Numbered from the stretch's first letter, positions 16,240-26,757 are shown. The stretch: 64,000 nt of DNA from GCA-2862585 sp049890295 (GCA_049890295.1 JBMHBP010000023.1:62001-126000), one strand, 5' to 3'. Numbers and translations are program-made. Notes: a model not told the origin generated them from the letters alone.

Positions 16240-17820
16240 TTGAGCAAGTTCACATTTATTGATAAAACAAATGGAAGTATAAAAGACGATGTACTTTCAG
16301 GTCTTACCGTTGCCCTAGCCCTTGTTCCAGAAGCAGTGGCTTTTGCATTTGTTGCAGGAATATCACCAATAATTGGGCTTTATGGTGCCTTTATGATGGG
16401 TTTAATCACCTCTATTTTTGGAGGAAGGCCAGGCATGATTTCGGGAGCTACGGGGGCATTAGCAGTTGTAATGGTTCATTTAGTGAGTGAAGGCAATATC
16501 TTGGGTGGTAATGATAGTGCTGGCTTACAGTATTTATTTGCCACCTTAATTTTAGCTGGTATTTTTCAAATGTTAGCTGGAGCTTTTAGATTAGGGAAAT
16601 TTGTGAGGATGATACCCCACTCGGTTATGATGGGTTTTGTGAATGGCCTAGCAATAGTTATTTTCATTTCTCAATTAGGCATGTTCAAATCAAATGGAGA
16701 ATGGCTCAGCGGATATAACCTTAACATCATGTTAGCACTAGTTGGTTTAACCATGGGAATTATGTATTTCCTCCCTAAATTGACAAAAAAAATACCCGCC
16801 GCCTTAACAGCTATTGTCACTGTATCCTTAATAGTAATTTTTGGAGGCTTAGATACTGAAACGGTAAAGTCATTTATTATTTCAAATGGTGGTCAGGGTA
16901 TTAAAGCAGGCCTGCCAACTTTTAATGTACCAGTCATAGAATTGAACTGGGCTACCATTAAATTTATTACTCCCTACGCCTTAATATTAGCAGCCATAGG
17001 TCTAATTGAATCATTAATGACATTAAACCTCATCGACGAACTGACTGACTCGCATGGTCATGGAAACAGAGAGTGTGTGGCTCAGGGTGCTGCAAATTTT
17101 GTAAATGGATTTTTCGGTGGTATGGGAGGCTGTGCTATGATTGGACAGAGTATCATTAATATAAAGTCTGGTGGTAGAGGAAGATTGTCAGGAATTACTG
17201 CTGCTATTGCTCTTCTAGCTTTTATATTATTTGCCTCTACATATATTGAAATGGTTCCAATTGCGGCCTTAGTCGGAGTAATGTTTATGGTGGTTATAGG
17301 CACTTTTGCTTGGAGTACCTTCAAGGTATGGAATAAAGTTCCATTTAGCGATGTTTTTGTAATTATTTTAGTGACCGTAATGACAGTAATCTTTGACCTT
17401 GCTATTGCAGTTTTTGCTGGAGTTATTATTTCATCATTGGTATTCTCATGGGAAAACGCTAAACGTATTAGAGCCAGAAAACATACTGACGAACATGGCG
17501 TAAAACATTATGAAATTTACGGTCCATTATTTTTTGGTTCAATAGAGTTATTCCAAAGCAAATTTGATGTTGCTGATGATCCTAAAGAGATTATTATTGA
17601 TTTTAAAGATTCTAAAATTACCGATCAGTCAGCTATAGAATGTATCAATAAGCTAACGGAAAAATACCTCAAAAAGGGCAAAAGTGTTCATCTTAGACAC
17701 CTTTCAAAAGATTGTATTGCATTAATAAAACGAGCAGATACCATATGTGATGTTAATGTCGTTGAAGATCCTGATTATTTCGTTGCCATTGATAACTATA
17801 GAAAACATATCAAAAAATAA
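16240..17820 (+). CDS. SulP family inorganic anion transporter with STAS domain
   Basis: A 526-residue transporter of the SulP/SLC26 family (sulfate, bicarbonate or other anions). The membrane part covers about residues 15-415, with the classic opening DVLSGLTVALALVPEAVAFA. A cytoplasmic STAS regulatory domain follows at about 430-520 (EIIIDFKDSKITDQSAIECI). The start is TTG (TTG AGC AAG); no ATG in frame fits, and a promoter lies just upstream. The substrate cannot be decided from the sequence: sulfate, bicarbonate (BicA-like) and others are possible. Confidence 0.92.
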   Translation: MSKFTFIDKTNGSIKDDVLSGLTVALALVPEAVAFAFVAGISPIIGLYGAFMMGLITSIFGGRPGMISGATGALAVVMVHLVSEGNILGGNDSAGLQYLFATLILAGIFQMLAGAFRLGKFVRMIPHSVMMGFVNGLAIVIFISQLGMFKSNGEWLSGYNLNIMLALVGLTMGIMYFLPKLTKKIPAALTAIVTVSLIVIFGGLDTETVKSFIISNGGQGIKAGLPTFNVPVIELNWATIKFITPYALILAAIGLIESLMTLNLIDELTDSHGHGNRECVAQGAANFVNGFFGGMGGCAMIGQSIINIKSGGRGRLSGITAAIALLAFILFASTYIEMVPIAALVGVMFMVVIGTFAWSTFKVWNKVPFSDVFVIILVTVMTVIFDLAIAVFAGVIISSLVFSWENAKRIRARKHTDEHGVKHYEIYGPLFFGSIELFQSKFDVADDPKEIIIDFKDSKITDQSAIECINKLTEKYLKKGKSVHLRHLSKDCIALIKRADTICDVNVVEDPDYFVAIDNYRKHIKK

Positions 17821-17965
17821 TAAAGCCTCGATTTTTCTAATATATTAACCATCAACCAGCATATTTTTTGGGAATTCTAATTGGTTGAATTATTTTTTTG
17901 TTTAAATTAGCAAAACCTTGCCAAGTCTATTTGTGAATTTATTTTTTAACTTAAATTCATGAACA

Positions 17966-20900
17966 ATGAAAAAAAATTTACTTATTTTTCTAATTGCGTT
18001 TTTTGCAATCTCCATTAGTTCGTTGTATGCCCAATCTTTAGTTGATCTAGAAGCAACTACTGTATTGTCACCTACTGACGGTTGTGTACTTGGAGCACAC
18101 GAAAGTATTACGGTTCAAATTACAAACACTGGTGGAATGGATGTAGACACCGTTTATCTCTACTATCAAGTAGACTCAGGGACAGTGGTCAGTGAAGTGC
18201 TTTACGATACAATAGCTATTGGAAGCAGCTACAATCACACCTTCTCCAGCAGCTACGATTTTTCGTCCGCTGGCTCGTACTATGTAGCCTTTTGGTTGAG
18301 TTGCCCCGGCGATACTTTATACGCCAATGATACAACAAACGTAACAACCACACTGGCTGGTGATTTGCCCCTTACAATAACAATGAATACTGCTGGCTAC
18401 GGATCAGAGGTATCTTGGAATATTCAAGATTCAAATGATAGTATTGTACTAGAATCGCAAGGCTCACTAAACAGTTACTCTACTTACACAGATGAAATCT
18501 GCTTATCTACTTGCCAAACGTATACCTTTAATATGCATGACTCGTGGGGCGATGGATGGAATGGTGGCACCTATACCGTTACCACACCCAATCAAATAGA
18601 TACTTTACCTCCAGTAGAAATATCAGCGGGAGGATTAACTTCTGGCTCATTTGGCTCAAATGAATTCTCCTTATGTTACAGTGCCGATGCTAGCGTAACA
18701 GCTATACATACTCCAACAACCGGTTGTTTGCTTAGTGCTCATGAACCCGTAGTAGTAGAAGTATTTAATAATGGAGGCGACACCTTATTTACATGGGACA
18801 TAAGCTACAGCTTAGACAGTGGTACTGTAGTAACCGAAACAGTCAATGATACCCTACCCCCTTCAGGTAGCCATAGCTACACGTTTACGGCCACAGAAGA
18901 TTTTTCATCAACAGGATATTATAATATAGACGCCTGGGTTACTATTACCAATGACGTACAGTCAAGTAATGACACACTTAGTCAGCAAGCCTATTTATCT
19001 GGAACCACACCAATGACCATAAGTACCTATTCAGGCCCTTATGCCGAATCTGGTGTAGGTATAGCTTGGGAAATAATTGATTTAAACAACAATGTCATTC
19101 TAAGCTCACAAGAGTATTCCACTAATTACACCACTTATGTCGATAGTTTTTGCATTGTAGAATGTGAAGATTATACCATAAACATGACTTCTGGATATTC
19201 AAGTTGGTATGGTGGAAATATTTCTATTAGTACAGTTGATACAACACCCGAAATAGTAGCGACTGGTGGCGTAACATCAAATTATTATGCCACAGAAAAT
19301 TTCAGATATTGTAATGGTATAGATATTGCACTTACCGATATCTTGATAGAAGATGGTTGTGCAAGGTCCGATACTGAAAATGTAGTGGTGGAAGTCAGTA
19401 ACGTAGCAACAGATACCATTTTTGGATTTGATATTGGCTACAATCTAGATACATTAGCGTCAGTAACAGAAACGTCCACCGACACCATATTGCCAGGTCA
19501 AAGCGTCCAATATACTTTTAGTGCTACCGTTGATTTAAGTTCTATAGGTATATACAGCTTTACAGCTTGGGCCACTACCACCAACGACTTAGGGTTATAT
19601 AATGACACACTAAATTCAGAAGTGGATATATACGGTGACTTTGAATTGACATTGACGACCAGTACAGGCAACTATGGGAGCGAAGTATCCTGGATAGTCA
19701 TAAATGATTACAGTGGCGATACAGTAGCCATGACAAATCAAGGAGCATTTAGTAGTAATGCAACCTATGAAAACAACTTATGTATAACGACCTGTGAATA
19801 CTTCACCATTGAAATGCACGATTCGTTTGGCGATGGATGGAACGGAGGAACCTATTCTATTGACGCACCAAACCCAGATTCTGATACCTTACCTGATATA
19901 AATATTATTTCAGGTGGTTTATCAAGTGGTGATTTTGGTACCGACGCTTTCATCTATTGTGACGGTATTGATATGGGAATTATAACTTCTTCGCTCAATG
20001 GAAATGGTTGTGTTCAATCTGATTCTTCTTTCATTTCATTGACCATAAAGAACTTTGGAGCAGATAGCACTTCTAGTGTCGAAGTTTCTTACATATTAAA
20101 TGGTGGTAGCACCGTTACGGAAACAGTTTATGACACCATTGCCCCAAATGAAGAATACACTCACACCTTTACTACTATCGAAGATTTATCTAACTCAGGA
20201 GCTTATCAATTTGAAGCATGGATAGTGACTTCAGGTGATTTGGTTTCCGATAATGACTCCATTGCACAAGATACGGTTTGGTTAAACGGTGATGTGGCCT
20301 TGGTAGTAGCTACAAACATAGAATACTATTATGGTAATTACGGCTGGGCAGTTACCAACTCCAACAACGATACCATTATTAACTCTGTTACATACGGGGA
20401 TAACTTCACCACTTTTTACTCTGACGAGTTTTGTATCAACAGTTGCGAGAATTACAACTTTGAAATGTCGGTTGGATCGTCATGGTACGATGGCTGGGAG
20501 GCTGCCGACTATACCATACTGACACCAACTGGCATCGATTCTATCCCTTATGAGACTATTCAAGAAGGTGCACTAGCCAGTGGCTCTTATGGAGTCGATG
20601 TATTATCTTATTGTATAGGATTCGACGCAACACTACACAGCATTCCGATAAATTCTACTTGTACTGCTTTTGATGATCATATTAGCATACAAATAGAAAA
20701 TTCCGGAACAGATACCATTTTCACTTTAGAGGTTAACTATCTATTAGATACGGCAGCTATTAGTGTAACTGAGACTATCAACGACACCATAGCACCAGGT
20801 CAAATTTACGACTACACCTTTAGTGCCGTAGAAGACTTTAGTGCTGAAGGGACCTATCAGCTTGTTGCCTGGGTAAGTTCATTAGATGATCTTAACAATA

Positions 20901-23074
20901 GCAATGATTCATTGGCTACTAGTTTTGATTTATCCGGAACCTTACCAACAACTATTAATATAAATGTGGGTGGTTACCCCGGTGAAATATCTTGGCTAAT
21001 GATAAATGAAAATAACGATACCCTCATTACTTCGCCATCATATTCAGGAGTGAACAACAATTTCACTACTAATATCTGTATTGATGAATGTGAAACATAC
21101 ACCATAGAACTGTTTGACTCATTTGGCGATGGGTGGAATGGTGGACATATCACTTTCAGTAGTACAGAAGTGGATAGTACTCTCTCTGATACTCTTTTCC
21201 ACAGTACAATTGAAAATATTCTTCCAGGAAATGCAGACACATATAATAGTGGCACGTTCTTCTATTGCGAAGAGCCAGATTTGGCCATCACCCAAGTAAA
21301 CCTAGAGTCAGGGTGTATTGCTTCAGATCAGGAGGAAGTGGTAATTAATTTACAGAATATTAGTTCCTTAGTGAACATCCAAGAGTTTTTGCTAAACTAT
21401 AGCTTTAATGGCACTCTTTATACAGATAGTGTTGACTTAGAAATTTTGACCGGTCAGGAAGCGAGTTTTACACTAGCTAACTCCTTTGACTTATCAAATG
21501 TGGGTGATCACAACCTGGAAATAAGCGTAAATCTGACAGGCGATTACAACTGGGAAAACGACTCTATCATTGAAGTGATTAGCTTAAACACTAACGCCCT
21601 TCCAAACCTTCAGTCATTCGATGCATTGGAAGACAGTATCATTAACCACTTTGACAATGACGCTTGGATTAGTAATGCTGACACGATTTCTAATTATGTT
21701 TGGAGAACACATCAAGGTTCTACGCCCTCTTACCCGTACACAGGACCTTCATCAGGTAACGGTGGAAATGGTACTTACCTTTATGTAGAACAGGATAATC
21801 CGGGTGACATAGCCTCCATCACTTCAAGGTGTTATGATCTGACAAATGCTGTCAATCCAAAACTAGGATTTCATTATCATAAATCTGGTAGTGACCAAGG
21901 AGACTTAGTTGTTAAAGCTCAAGGCGATACAACCATAGTATTAGGTACTATTGTTGGTCAAACTCAATTACCTGGAAACAATCCATGGTTATTCCAACAA
22001 TATGATCTTGACCTATTTATAGGACAAACCATCGTATTGATTTTTGAAGCACATAAAACAAATGATAGTGGTTCAAACGGCGATATTTGCTTGGATGATG
22101 TAAATGTCCTGGATATTCCTGAGTTTACTTTGCCTGACACCTTGTCCTGTGGTGTCGATAGCATTTTGATTACCGGTCCTGACAACTGGTTGTCGTATGC
22201 TTGGTTTAGCTCTGACACAACACAAATCATCACTGCTGATACGCAATCTGTTTATTTGTATACGAATTCGGATATTACCCTATTTGCATACGATAGCTTA
22301 GGATTTTACGAAAACGACACATTTAATTTACAGTTTGTAAATGAGTTAGAAATAGTTGCTAACGCTTTTGATACAACCATTTGTATTGGTGAATCATTGA
22401 TTATTGGAGATTCAATAGCTAATGCAGAAAGTTATGTATGGAATACTGGAGATTCACTTGTATCTATCCAAGTATCTGTTCAGACCGACTCAATAATTGA
22501 GTTGACCGTTTCTAATCAATGCTATACTGAGGAGATAAATTATAACATTGTTGTAAGTGATCCAAATGCTACTATCAGTTCTGGGTTAACAGAAATTTGT
22601 GAAGGAGACACCATTGTCTTGAGCAGTGCACAAGCAAGTAGTTACGAATGGACTTTTGCCAATAGTGTCATCTCTACTGAACAAAGCGTTGAGGTGTTGG
22701 ACGACGGCATCTATACTTTAGTGATAACTGATGAATTTGATTGCAAAGCTAACGAAAACGTTGAAGTAAGCTACTTACCAGCGGATAGTTGTAATGTTGG
22801 CATACTTGAATCTGAATTAGGAGATGTAGAAATATATCCTAATCCTAACGATGGTTTATTTAGTATTAAGCTAAACCCTTCGAGAGAGCTTGAAAAAGTG
22901 ACTATATTTATTACTAACACAGTTGGTGAAGTGGTATACCAAACCTACTTCAACAAGCTGTATAGTAGTATCAAAAAAGATATAGATCTCACTGAAATGG
23001 CACGAGGAGTGTATACTATAAACATTATATCTAACTCAGTATCTGAGACACATAAGTTAGTGATATACAGATAG
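17966..23074 (+). CDS. Giant repetitive T9SS surface protein (CARDB-like repeats)
   Basis: A 1702-residue secreted or surface protein. Residues 1-22 are a signal peptide (ending LYAQ). Five units of about 212-219 residues begin near 27, 241, 453, 669 and 886, each a CARDB-like sandwich (DGC.... E.V...N.G.D....) plus a second strand-rich module. A sixth CARDB-like copy (from 1105) is truncated. Units 1, 3 and 5 keep the motif DS(W/F)GDGWNGG; units 2 and 4 have degenerate forms. A MAM/LamG-like jelly roll follows (about 1200-1370), then two Ig/PKD-like regions and a type A sorting domain (EIYPNPNDGLFSIKL). It is rich in Thr, Ser, Asp and Asn and poor in Lys, unlike most neighbours. Adhesion is a guess from architecture. 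Confidence 0.85.
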   Translation: MKKNLLIFLIAFFAISISSLYAQSLVDLEATTVLSPTDGCVLGAHESITVQITNTGGMDVDTVYLYYQVDSGTVVSEVLYDTIAIGSSYNHTFSSSYDFSSAGSYYVAFWLSCPGDTLYANDTTNVTTTLAGDLPLTITMNTAGYGSEVSWNIQDSNDSIVLESQGSLNSYSTYTDEICLSTCQTYTFNMHDSWGDGWNGGTYTVTTPNQIDTLPPVEISAGGLTSGSFGSNEFSLCYSADASVTAIHTPTTGCLLSAHEPVVVEVFNNGGDTLFTWDISYSLDSGTVVTETVNDTLPPSGSHSYTFTATEDFSSTGYYNIDAWVTITNDVQSSNDTLSQQAYLSGTTPMTISTYSGPYAESGVGIAWEIIDLNNNVILSSQEYSTNYTTYVDSFCIVECEDYTINMTSGYSSWYGGNISISTVDTTPEIVATGGVTSNYYATENFRYCNGIDIALTDILIEDGCARSDTENVVVEVSNVATDTIFGFDIGYNLDTLASVTETSTDTILPGQSVQYTFSATVDLSSIGIYSFTAWATTTNDLGLYNDTLNSEVDIYGDFELTLTTSTGNYGSEVSWIVINDYSGDTVAMTNQGAFSSNATYENNLCITTCEYFTIEMHDSFGDGWNGGTYSIDAPNPDSDTLPDINIISGGLSSGDFGTDAFIYCDGIDMGIITSSLNGNGCVQSDSSFISLTIKNFGADSTSSVEVSYILNGGSTVTETVYDTIAPNEEYTHTFTTIEDLSNSGAYQFEAWIVTSGDLVSDNDSIAQDTVWLNGDVALVVATNIEYYYGNYGWAVTNSNNDTIINSVTYGDNFTTFYSDEFCINSCENYNFEMSVGSSWYDGWEAADYTILTPTGIDSIPYETIQEGALASGSYGVDVLSYCIGFDATLHSIPINSTCTAFDDHISIQIENSGTDTIFTLEVNYLLDTAAISVTETINDTIAPGQIYDYTFSAVEDFSAEGTYQLVAWVSSLDDLNNSNDSLATSFDLSGTLPTTININVGGYPGEISWLMINENNDTLITSPSYSGVNNNFTTNICIDECETYTIELFDSFGDGWNGGHITFSSTEVDSTLSDTLFHSTIENILPGNADTYNSGTFFYCEEPDLAITQVNLESGCIASDQEEVVINLQNISSLVNIQEFLLNYSFNGTLYTDSVDLEILTGQEASFTLANSFDLSNVGDHNLEISVNLTGDYNWENDSIIEVISLNTNALPNLQSFDALEDSIINHFDNDAWISNADTISNYVWRTHQGSTPSYPYTGPSSGNGGNGTYLYVEQDNPGDIASITSRCYDLTNAVNPKLGFHYHKSGSDQGDLVVKAQGDTTIVLGTIVGQTQLPGNNPWLFQQYDLDLFIGQTIVLIFEAHKTNDSGSNGDICLDDVNVLDIPEFTLPDTLSCGVDSILITGPDNWLSYAWFSSDTTQIITADTQSVYLYTNSDITLFAYDSLGFYENDTFNLQFVNELEIVANAFDTTICIGESLIIGDSIANAESYVWNTGDSLVSIQVSVQTDSIIELTVSNQCYTEEINYNIVVSDPNATISSGLTEICEGDTIVLSSAQASSYEWTFANSVISTEQSVEVLDDGIYTLVITDEFDCKANENVEVSYLPADSCNVGILESELGDVEIYPNPNDGLFSIKLNPSRELEKVTIFITNTVGEVVYQTYFNKLYSSIKKDIDLTEMARGVYTINIISNSVSETHKLVIYR

Positions 23075-23090
23075 TCTGAGTAGTATTTTT

Positions 23091-23126
23091 AAAAAAAAGT
23101 CTGTGAAAAATCACAGACTTTTTTTT
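23091..23126. terminator. Bidirectional terminator between the giant surface gene and acn
   Basis: A(8)GTCTGTGA, loop AAAA, TCACAGACT(8). The T-tracts on both strands suit both convergent genes, which end 16 bp before and 10 bp after it. Confidence 0.9.
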
Positions 23127-23136
23127 ATACAAAAAT

Positions 23137-25404
23137 TTAGGCGTTTTGCTCTCGAATTAAATTCAAAGCAGAACCTGCTTTAAACCAATCGATTTGTTGA
23201 GCATTATAGGTGTGATTCAAGCTAATGTTATCCGTTGTGCCATCACTATGAATGATTTCTAGGGTTAAGGTTTTTTTAGGGGCAAATTGAGCTAGATCTA
23301 TAAAGTTAAAGGTGTCGTCTTGGCGGATTAAGTCGTAATCACTTTCATTTACAAATGTCAGCCCTAGCATACCTTGTTTTTTAAGGTTGGTTTCGTGAAT
23401 ACGTGCAAATGATTTTACAATAACTGCTTTTACACCTAAATGACGAGGCTCCATAGCCGCATGTTCCCTAGATGAGCCTTCACCATAATTATGATCGCCA
23501 ACCACAATAGTATCTACACCAGCGGATTTGTAAGCCCTAGCAACATTAGGCACTTCATCTTTGCTTCCGTCTAACTGATTTATCACACTGTTTGTAGCCC
23601 CTCCAAAGGCATTAACTGCTCCTATCAAACAGTTGTTAGAAATATTATCGAGATGGCCTCTGAATCTTAACCATGGACCCGCCATTGATATGTGATCAGT
23701 AGTACATTTTCCTTGAGCTTTAATAAGTAGTTTGGCCCCCATTATATTAGCTCCATCCCAAGGCTTAAATGGAGTGAGTAATTGCAACCGATTAGAATCT
23801 GGATTGACTACTACCTCAACACCACTACCATTCTCTGCAGGGGCTTGATAGCCATTATCTTCAACATCAAAGCCTTTCTCAGGCAATTCATAACCTGAAG
23901 GTTCGGCTAAACTTACTGCTTGGCCTTCAGCATTAGTTAGAGTGTCTTTAATAGGGTTAAAATCTAATCGACCTGAAATAGCAATAGCGGCAACCATTTC
24001 TGGTGATGCTACAAAAGCATGAGTATTTGGATTACCATCGGCACGTTTAGCGAAATTTCGATTGAAGGAATGTACAATAGAATTTTTCTCTTGCTTCTCA
24101 GCTCCTTCTCTATCCCACTGACCAATACAGGGTCCACAGGCATTGGTAAATATTCGAGTAGATTCAAATTTATTAAAGGTATCGATTAGACCATCCCTCT
24201 CGGCAGTGTATCGTACTTGTTCTGAACCTGGATTAATTCCTAATGTAGCTTTTGGCTCCAATCCTTTGGCAACTGCATCTTCAACAATGGAGGCTGCACG
24301 CGTTAAGTCTTCATAAGAAGAATTGGTACATGAACCTATTAATGCCCATTCTATATCAAGTGGCCAATCGTTATCTTTGGCCTTGGCTTTCATTTCAGAA
24401 ACAGGTGTCGCTAAATCTGGCGTAAAGGGCCCATTTAAATGTGGTGTAAGTTCTGAAAGATTTATTTCAATAAGCTGATCAAAATATTGCTCTGGGTTGG
24501 CATATACTTGAGCGTCACCGGTAAGGTGTTCTTTGACGGAATTAGCAGCGTCTGCTACATCATTTCTTCCGGTTGCTCTCAAATACCTTTCCATACTATC
24601 ATCGTATCCAAAAGTTGAGGTTGTAGCACCTATTTCAGCCCCCATATTACAAATTGTTCCTTTTCCAGTACAAGAAAGAGATTCAGCACCTTCCCCAAAG
24701 TACTCAACAATACAGCCTGTTCCCCCTTTCACGGTTAAAATTCCAGCAACTTTTAGGATAACATCTTTAGCTGAAGTCCAGCCATTTAATCTTCCAGTAA
24801 GCTTTACTCCGATTAATTTTGGGAATTTCAATTCCCAAGGCATGCCAGCCATAACATCTACTGCATCGGCTCCACCAACGCCTATTGCTACCATGCCCAA
24901 ACCTCCAGCGTTAACAGTATGAGAATCAGTACCAATCATCATTCCACCGGGAAAGGCATAGTTTTCTAAAACCACCTGATGAATAATACCTGCACCAGGC
25001 TTCCAGAAGCCTATTCCGTACTTGTTACACACTGAACTTAAAAAATTAAACACCTCATTATTTGTGTTCAAGCTTTCCTGTAAATCCTTGTCGGCACCTA
25101 TTTTAGCTTGAATAAGGTGGTCAGCATGAGCCGTTGAAGGCACTGCTACTTTATCTTTACCGGCTTGCATGAATTGTAGTAAAGCCATTTGAGCCGTAGC
25201 GTCTTGCATAGCTACTCTATCTGGTCCAAAATCTACGTAATCTATACCCCGTTCAAAAGGCTTTTCAGTACTCTCATTCCAAAGGTGAGCATAAAGAATT
25301 TTTTCTGCCAACGTGAGTGGTTTTCCGACTACTTGTCTTGCATTATTTATTCGTTCTGGAAATTTTGAATAAACCGCTTTTATCATTTCGATGTCAAAGG
25401 CCAT
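23137..25404 (-). CDS. acn: Aconitate hydratase
   Basis: It isomerises citrate to isocitrate in the TCA cycle with a [4Fe-4S] cluster. The 755-residue protein is like mitochondrial aconitase. The cluster ligands are Cys359 (GSCTNSSYED), Cys423 and Cys426 (ACGPCIGQW), matching the mitochondrial spacing. The C-terminal swivel domain contains GDHNYGEGSSREHAAMEPR. The ATG (MAFDIEMIKAVY) is the family's normal start. It is a monocistronic unit with its own promoter and a shared bidirectional terminator. Icd, the next cycle enzyme, is 9 kb away. Confidence 0.96.
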   Translation of the reverse strand: MAFDIEMIKAVYSKFPERINNARQVVGKPLTLAEKILYAHLWNESTEKPFERGIDYVDFGPDRVAMQDATAQMALLQFMQAGKDKVAVPSTAHADHLIQAKIGADKDLQESLNTNNEVFNFLSSVCNKYGIGFWKPGAGIIHQVVLENYAFPGGMMIGTDSHTVNAGGLGMVAIGVGGADAVDVMAGMPWELKFPKLIGVKLTGRLNGWTSAKDVILKVAGILTVKGGTGCIVEYFGEGAESLSCTGKGTICNMGAEIGATTSTFGYDDSMERYLRATGRNDVADAANSVKEHLTGDAQVYANPEQYFDQLIEINLSELTPHLNGPFTPDLATPVSEMKAKAKDNDWPLDIEWALIGSCTNSSYEDLTRAASIVEDAVAKGLEPKATLGINPGSEQVRYTAERDGLIDTFNKFESTRIFTNACGPCIGQWDREGAEKQEKNSIVHSFNRNFAKRADGNPNTHAFVASPEMVAAIAISGRLDFNPIKDTLTNAEGQAVSLAEPSGYELPEKGFDVEDNGYQAPAENGSGVEVVVNPDSNRLQLLTPFKPWDGANIMGAKLLIKAQGKCTTDHISMAGPWLRFRGHLDNISNNCLIGAVNAFGGATNSVINQLDGSKDEVPNVARAYKSAGVDTIVVGDHNYGEGSSREHAAMEPRHLGVKAVIVKSFARIHETNLKKQGMLGLTFVNESDYDLIRQDDTFNFIDLAQFAPKKTLTLEIIHSDGTTDNISLNHTYNAQQIDWFKAGSALNLIREQNA

Positions 25405-25445
25405 AGACGTTATTTTTATGGTTGTTATTTCTTTTTAAAGCCTCG

Positions 25446-25476
25446 CGAAATTACTTTTTTTAGTCTAGTTTTACAA
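25446..25476 (-). promoter_or_regulatory. Likely acn promoter
   Basis: On the minus strand, TTG (25474-25476) and a 20-bp spacer precede TAATTTCG (25446-25453), one mismatch from TAnnTTTG. The predicted leader is about 35 nt. Confidence 0.45.
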
Positions 25477-25499
25477 GAGAATGTTATACTTTAGCAGTA

Positions 25500-26729
25500 A
25501 TGAAATTAGTCCTTGAAAACATCACTATTGCTCTTCAATCTATTCGAACAAATCTATTAAGGACTATTCTGACTATTTTAATTATTTCAATCGGAATAAC
25601 CGCTTTAGTGGGTATTCAAACTTCTATTGAGTCTATCAAGTCTAGTATTAATGACAACTTTACTCAAATGGGAGCCAATACGTTTAATATTCGAAATAAA
25701 AGTACAAACGTTAGAATTGGAAAGCGTGGAACAAAACCAAAGCGTTATGCCAGCATTACTTTTTCAGAAGCTAAAGCGTTTAAAAACCGCTTTAATTACA
25801 CAACCTCTTTATCGACTTGGGCAACCAGTACGGCAACCATAAAATATCAATCTAAAAAATCAGACCCTAACATTAATATTACCGGAACAGATAATAATTA
25901 TTTATTGACAGCTGGCTATAAATTATCTGAAGGCAGAAATTTTAGTAAAGAGGAAACAGAAAACGGCAAGCATGTTATTATTATCGGTAAAGATGTTAAA
26001 CAATCTGTCTTTGGAAATGATGTGGCTATCGGTAAGCTTATTTCTGTAGGAAATGTAAAGTTTAGAGTCATTGGAGTATTAAAAGAAAAAGGCGCTAGCA
26101 TGTCGTTTGGCGGCGATAAAACTTGTTTTATTCCTATCACTAATGCCAGACAATATTTTGGAAGAGCAAATCAATCGTTTACCATTAGCGTCATGTCAAA
26201 AAATACCTCTTCCCTGACTGCTACTATTGGTGAAGCCATCTCTACTATGCGTTCAATACGACAATTAAAGCCTGTTGAAGAAGACAATTTTGATATTGTC
26301 AGAAGTGATAACCTGACTCAAATTATGTTGGAAAATATTAAATATGTGACTATTGCTGCACTAATTATTGGCGTAATCACCTTGTTTGGATCTGCTATAG
26401 GCTTAATGAATATCATGTTGGTATCCGTAACTGAACGCACAAAAGAAATAGGAACACGAAAAGCATTAGGAGCGACCTCATCAATTATTCGTTGGCAATT
26501 TTTGATTGAAGCCATTGTAATATGTCAATTGGGTGGAATTAGTGGTATCGTCTTTGGTATTTTAATTGGCAACCTCACTTCAGTACTTATTGGAAGTAGC
26601 TTTATTATTCCATGGGTTTGGATTTTTTCTGGTGTTGTGCTTTGTATTGTGGTCGGCTTAATTTCAGGTTATTTACCTGCCTCAAGAGCAGCTAACCTCG
26701 ACCCTATTGAAGCATTGCGACATGAGTAA
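25500..26729 (+). CDS. MacB/FtsX-like ABC transporter permease
   Basis: A 409-residue inner-membrane protein. It has one N-terminal membrane segment (about residues 20-40, TILTILIISIGITALVGI), a large periplasmic MacB-type core domain (about 45-270), and three C-terminal segments in an FtsX domain with the signature MLVSVTERTKEIGTRKALGA. This is the type VII (mechanotransmission) ABC topology. No ATPase or periplasmic adaptor gene is adjacent, so its partner must be encoded elsewhere. The substrate is unknown. It is divergent from acn and convergent with rplI. Confidence 0.88.
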   Translation: MKLVLENITIALQSIRTNLLRTILTILIISIGITALVGIQTSIESIKSSINDNFTQMGANTFNIRNKSTNVRIGKRGTKPKRYASITFSEAKAFKNRFNYTTSLSTWATSTATIKYQSKKSDPNINITGTDNNYLLTAGYKLSEGRNFSKEETENGKHVIIIGKDVKQSVFGNDVAIGKLISVGNVKFRVIGVLKEKGASMSFGGDKTCFIPITNARQYFGRANQSFTISVMSKNTSSLTATIGEAISTMRSIRQLKPVEEDNFDIVRSDNLTQIMLENIKYVTIAALIIGVITLFGSAIGLMNIMLVSVTERTKEIGTRKALGATSSIIRWQFLIEAIVICQLGGISGIVFGILIGNLTSVLIGSSFIIPWVWIFSGVVLCIVVGLISGYLPASRAANLDPIEALRHE

Positions 26730-26757
26730 AAAAAAATACCCTCAATGTTGAGGGTAT
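26728..26757 (-). terminator. Terminator of the rpsF-rpsR-rplI operon
   Basis: The stem ATACCCTCAA / TTGAGGGTAT (26736-26745 and 26748-26757) with a 2-nt loop is followed on the minus strand by a T(9) tract (26728-26736). That polarity fits the minus-strand ribosomal operon best; the plus strand has no good T-tract. Confidence 0.85.

Noticed and set aside
17852..17888. Inverted repeat TCAACCA/TGGTTGA after the SulP gene, followed by T-rich sequence
   Set aside because: Only 7 bp of stem with a 23-nt loop; too weak to call a terminator.
18549..21140. Repeated GGCGATGGATGGAA-like DNA as a mobile or CRISPR-type repeat
   Set aside because: The repeats are in frame, diverged, about 1.3 kb apart, and explained by the protein repeats of the giant surface gene.
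24533..24922. 129-codon open frame antisense to acn
   Set aside because: It is a by-product of acn codon use: no start context, no recognisable protein, Pro/Thr/Ala-rich composition typical of antisense frames.
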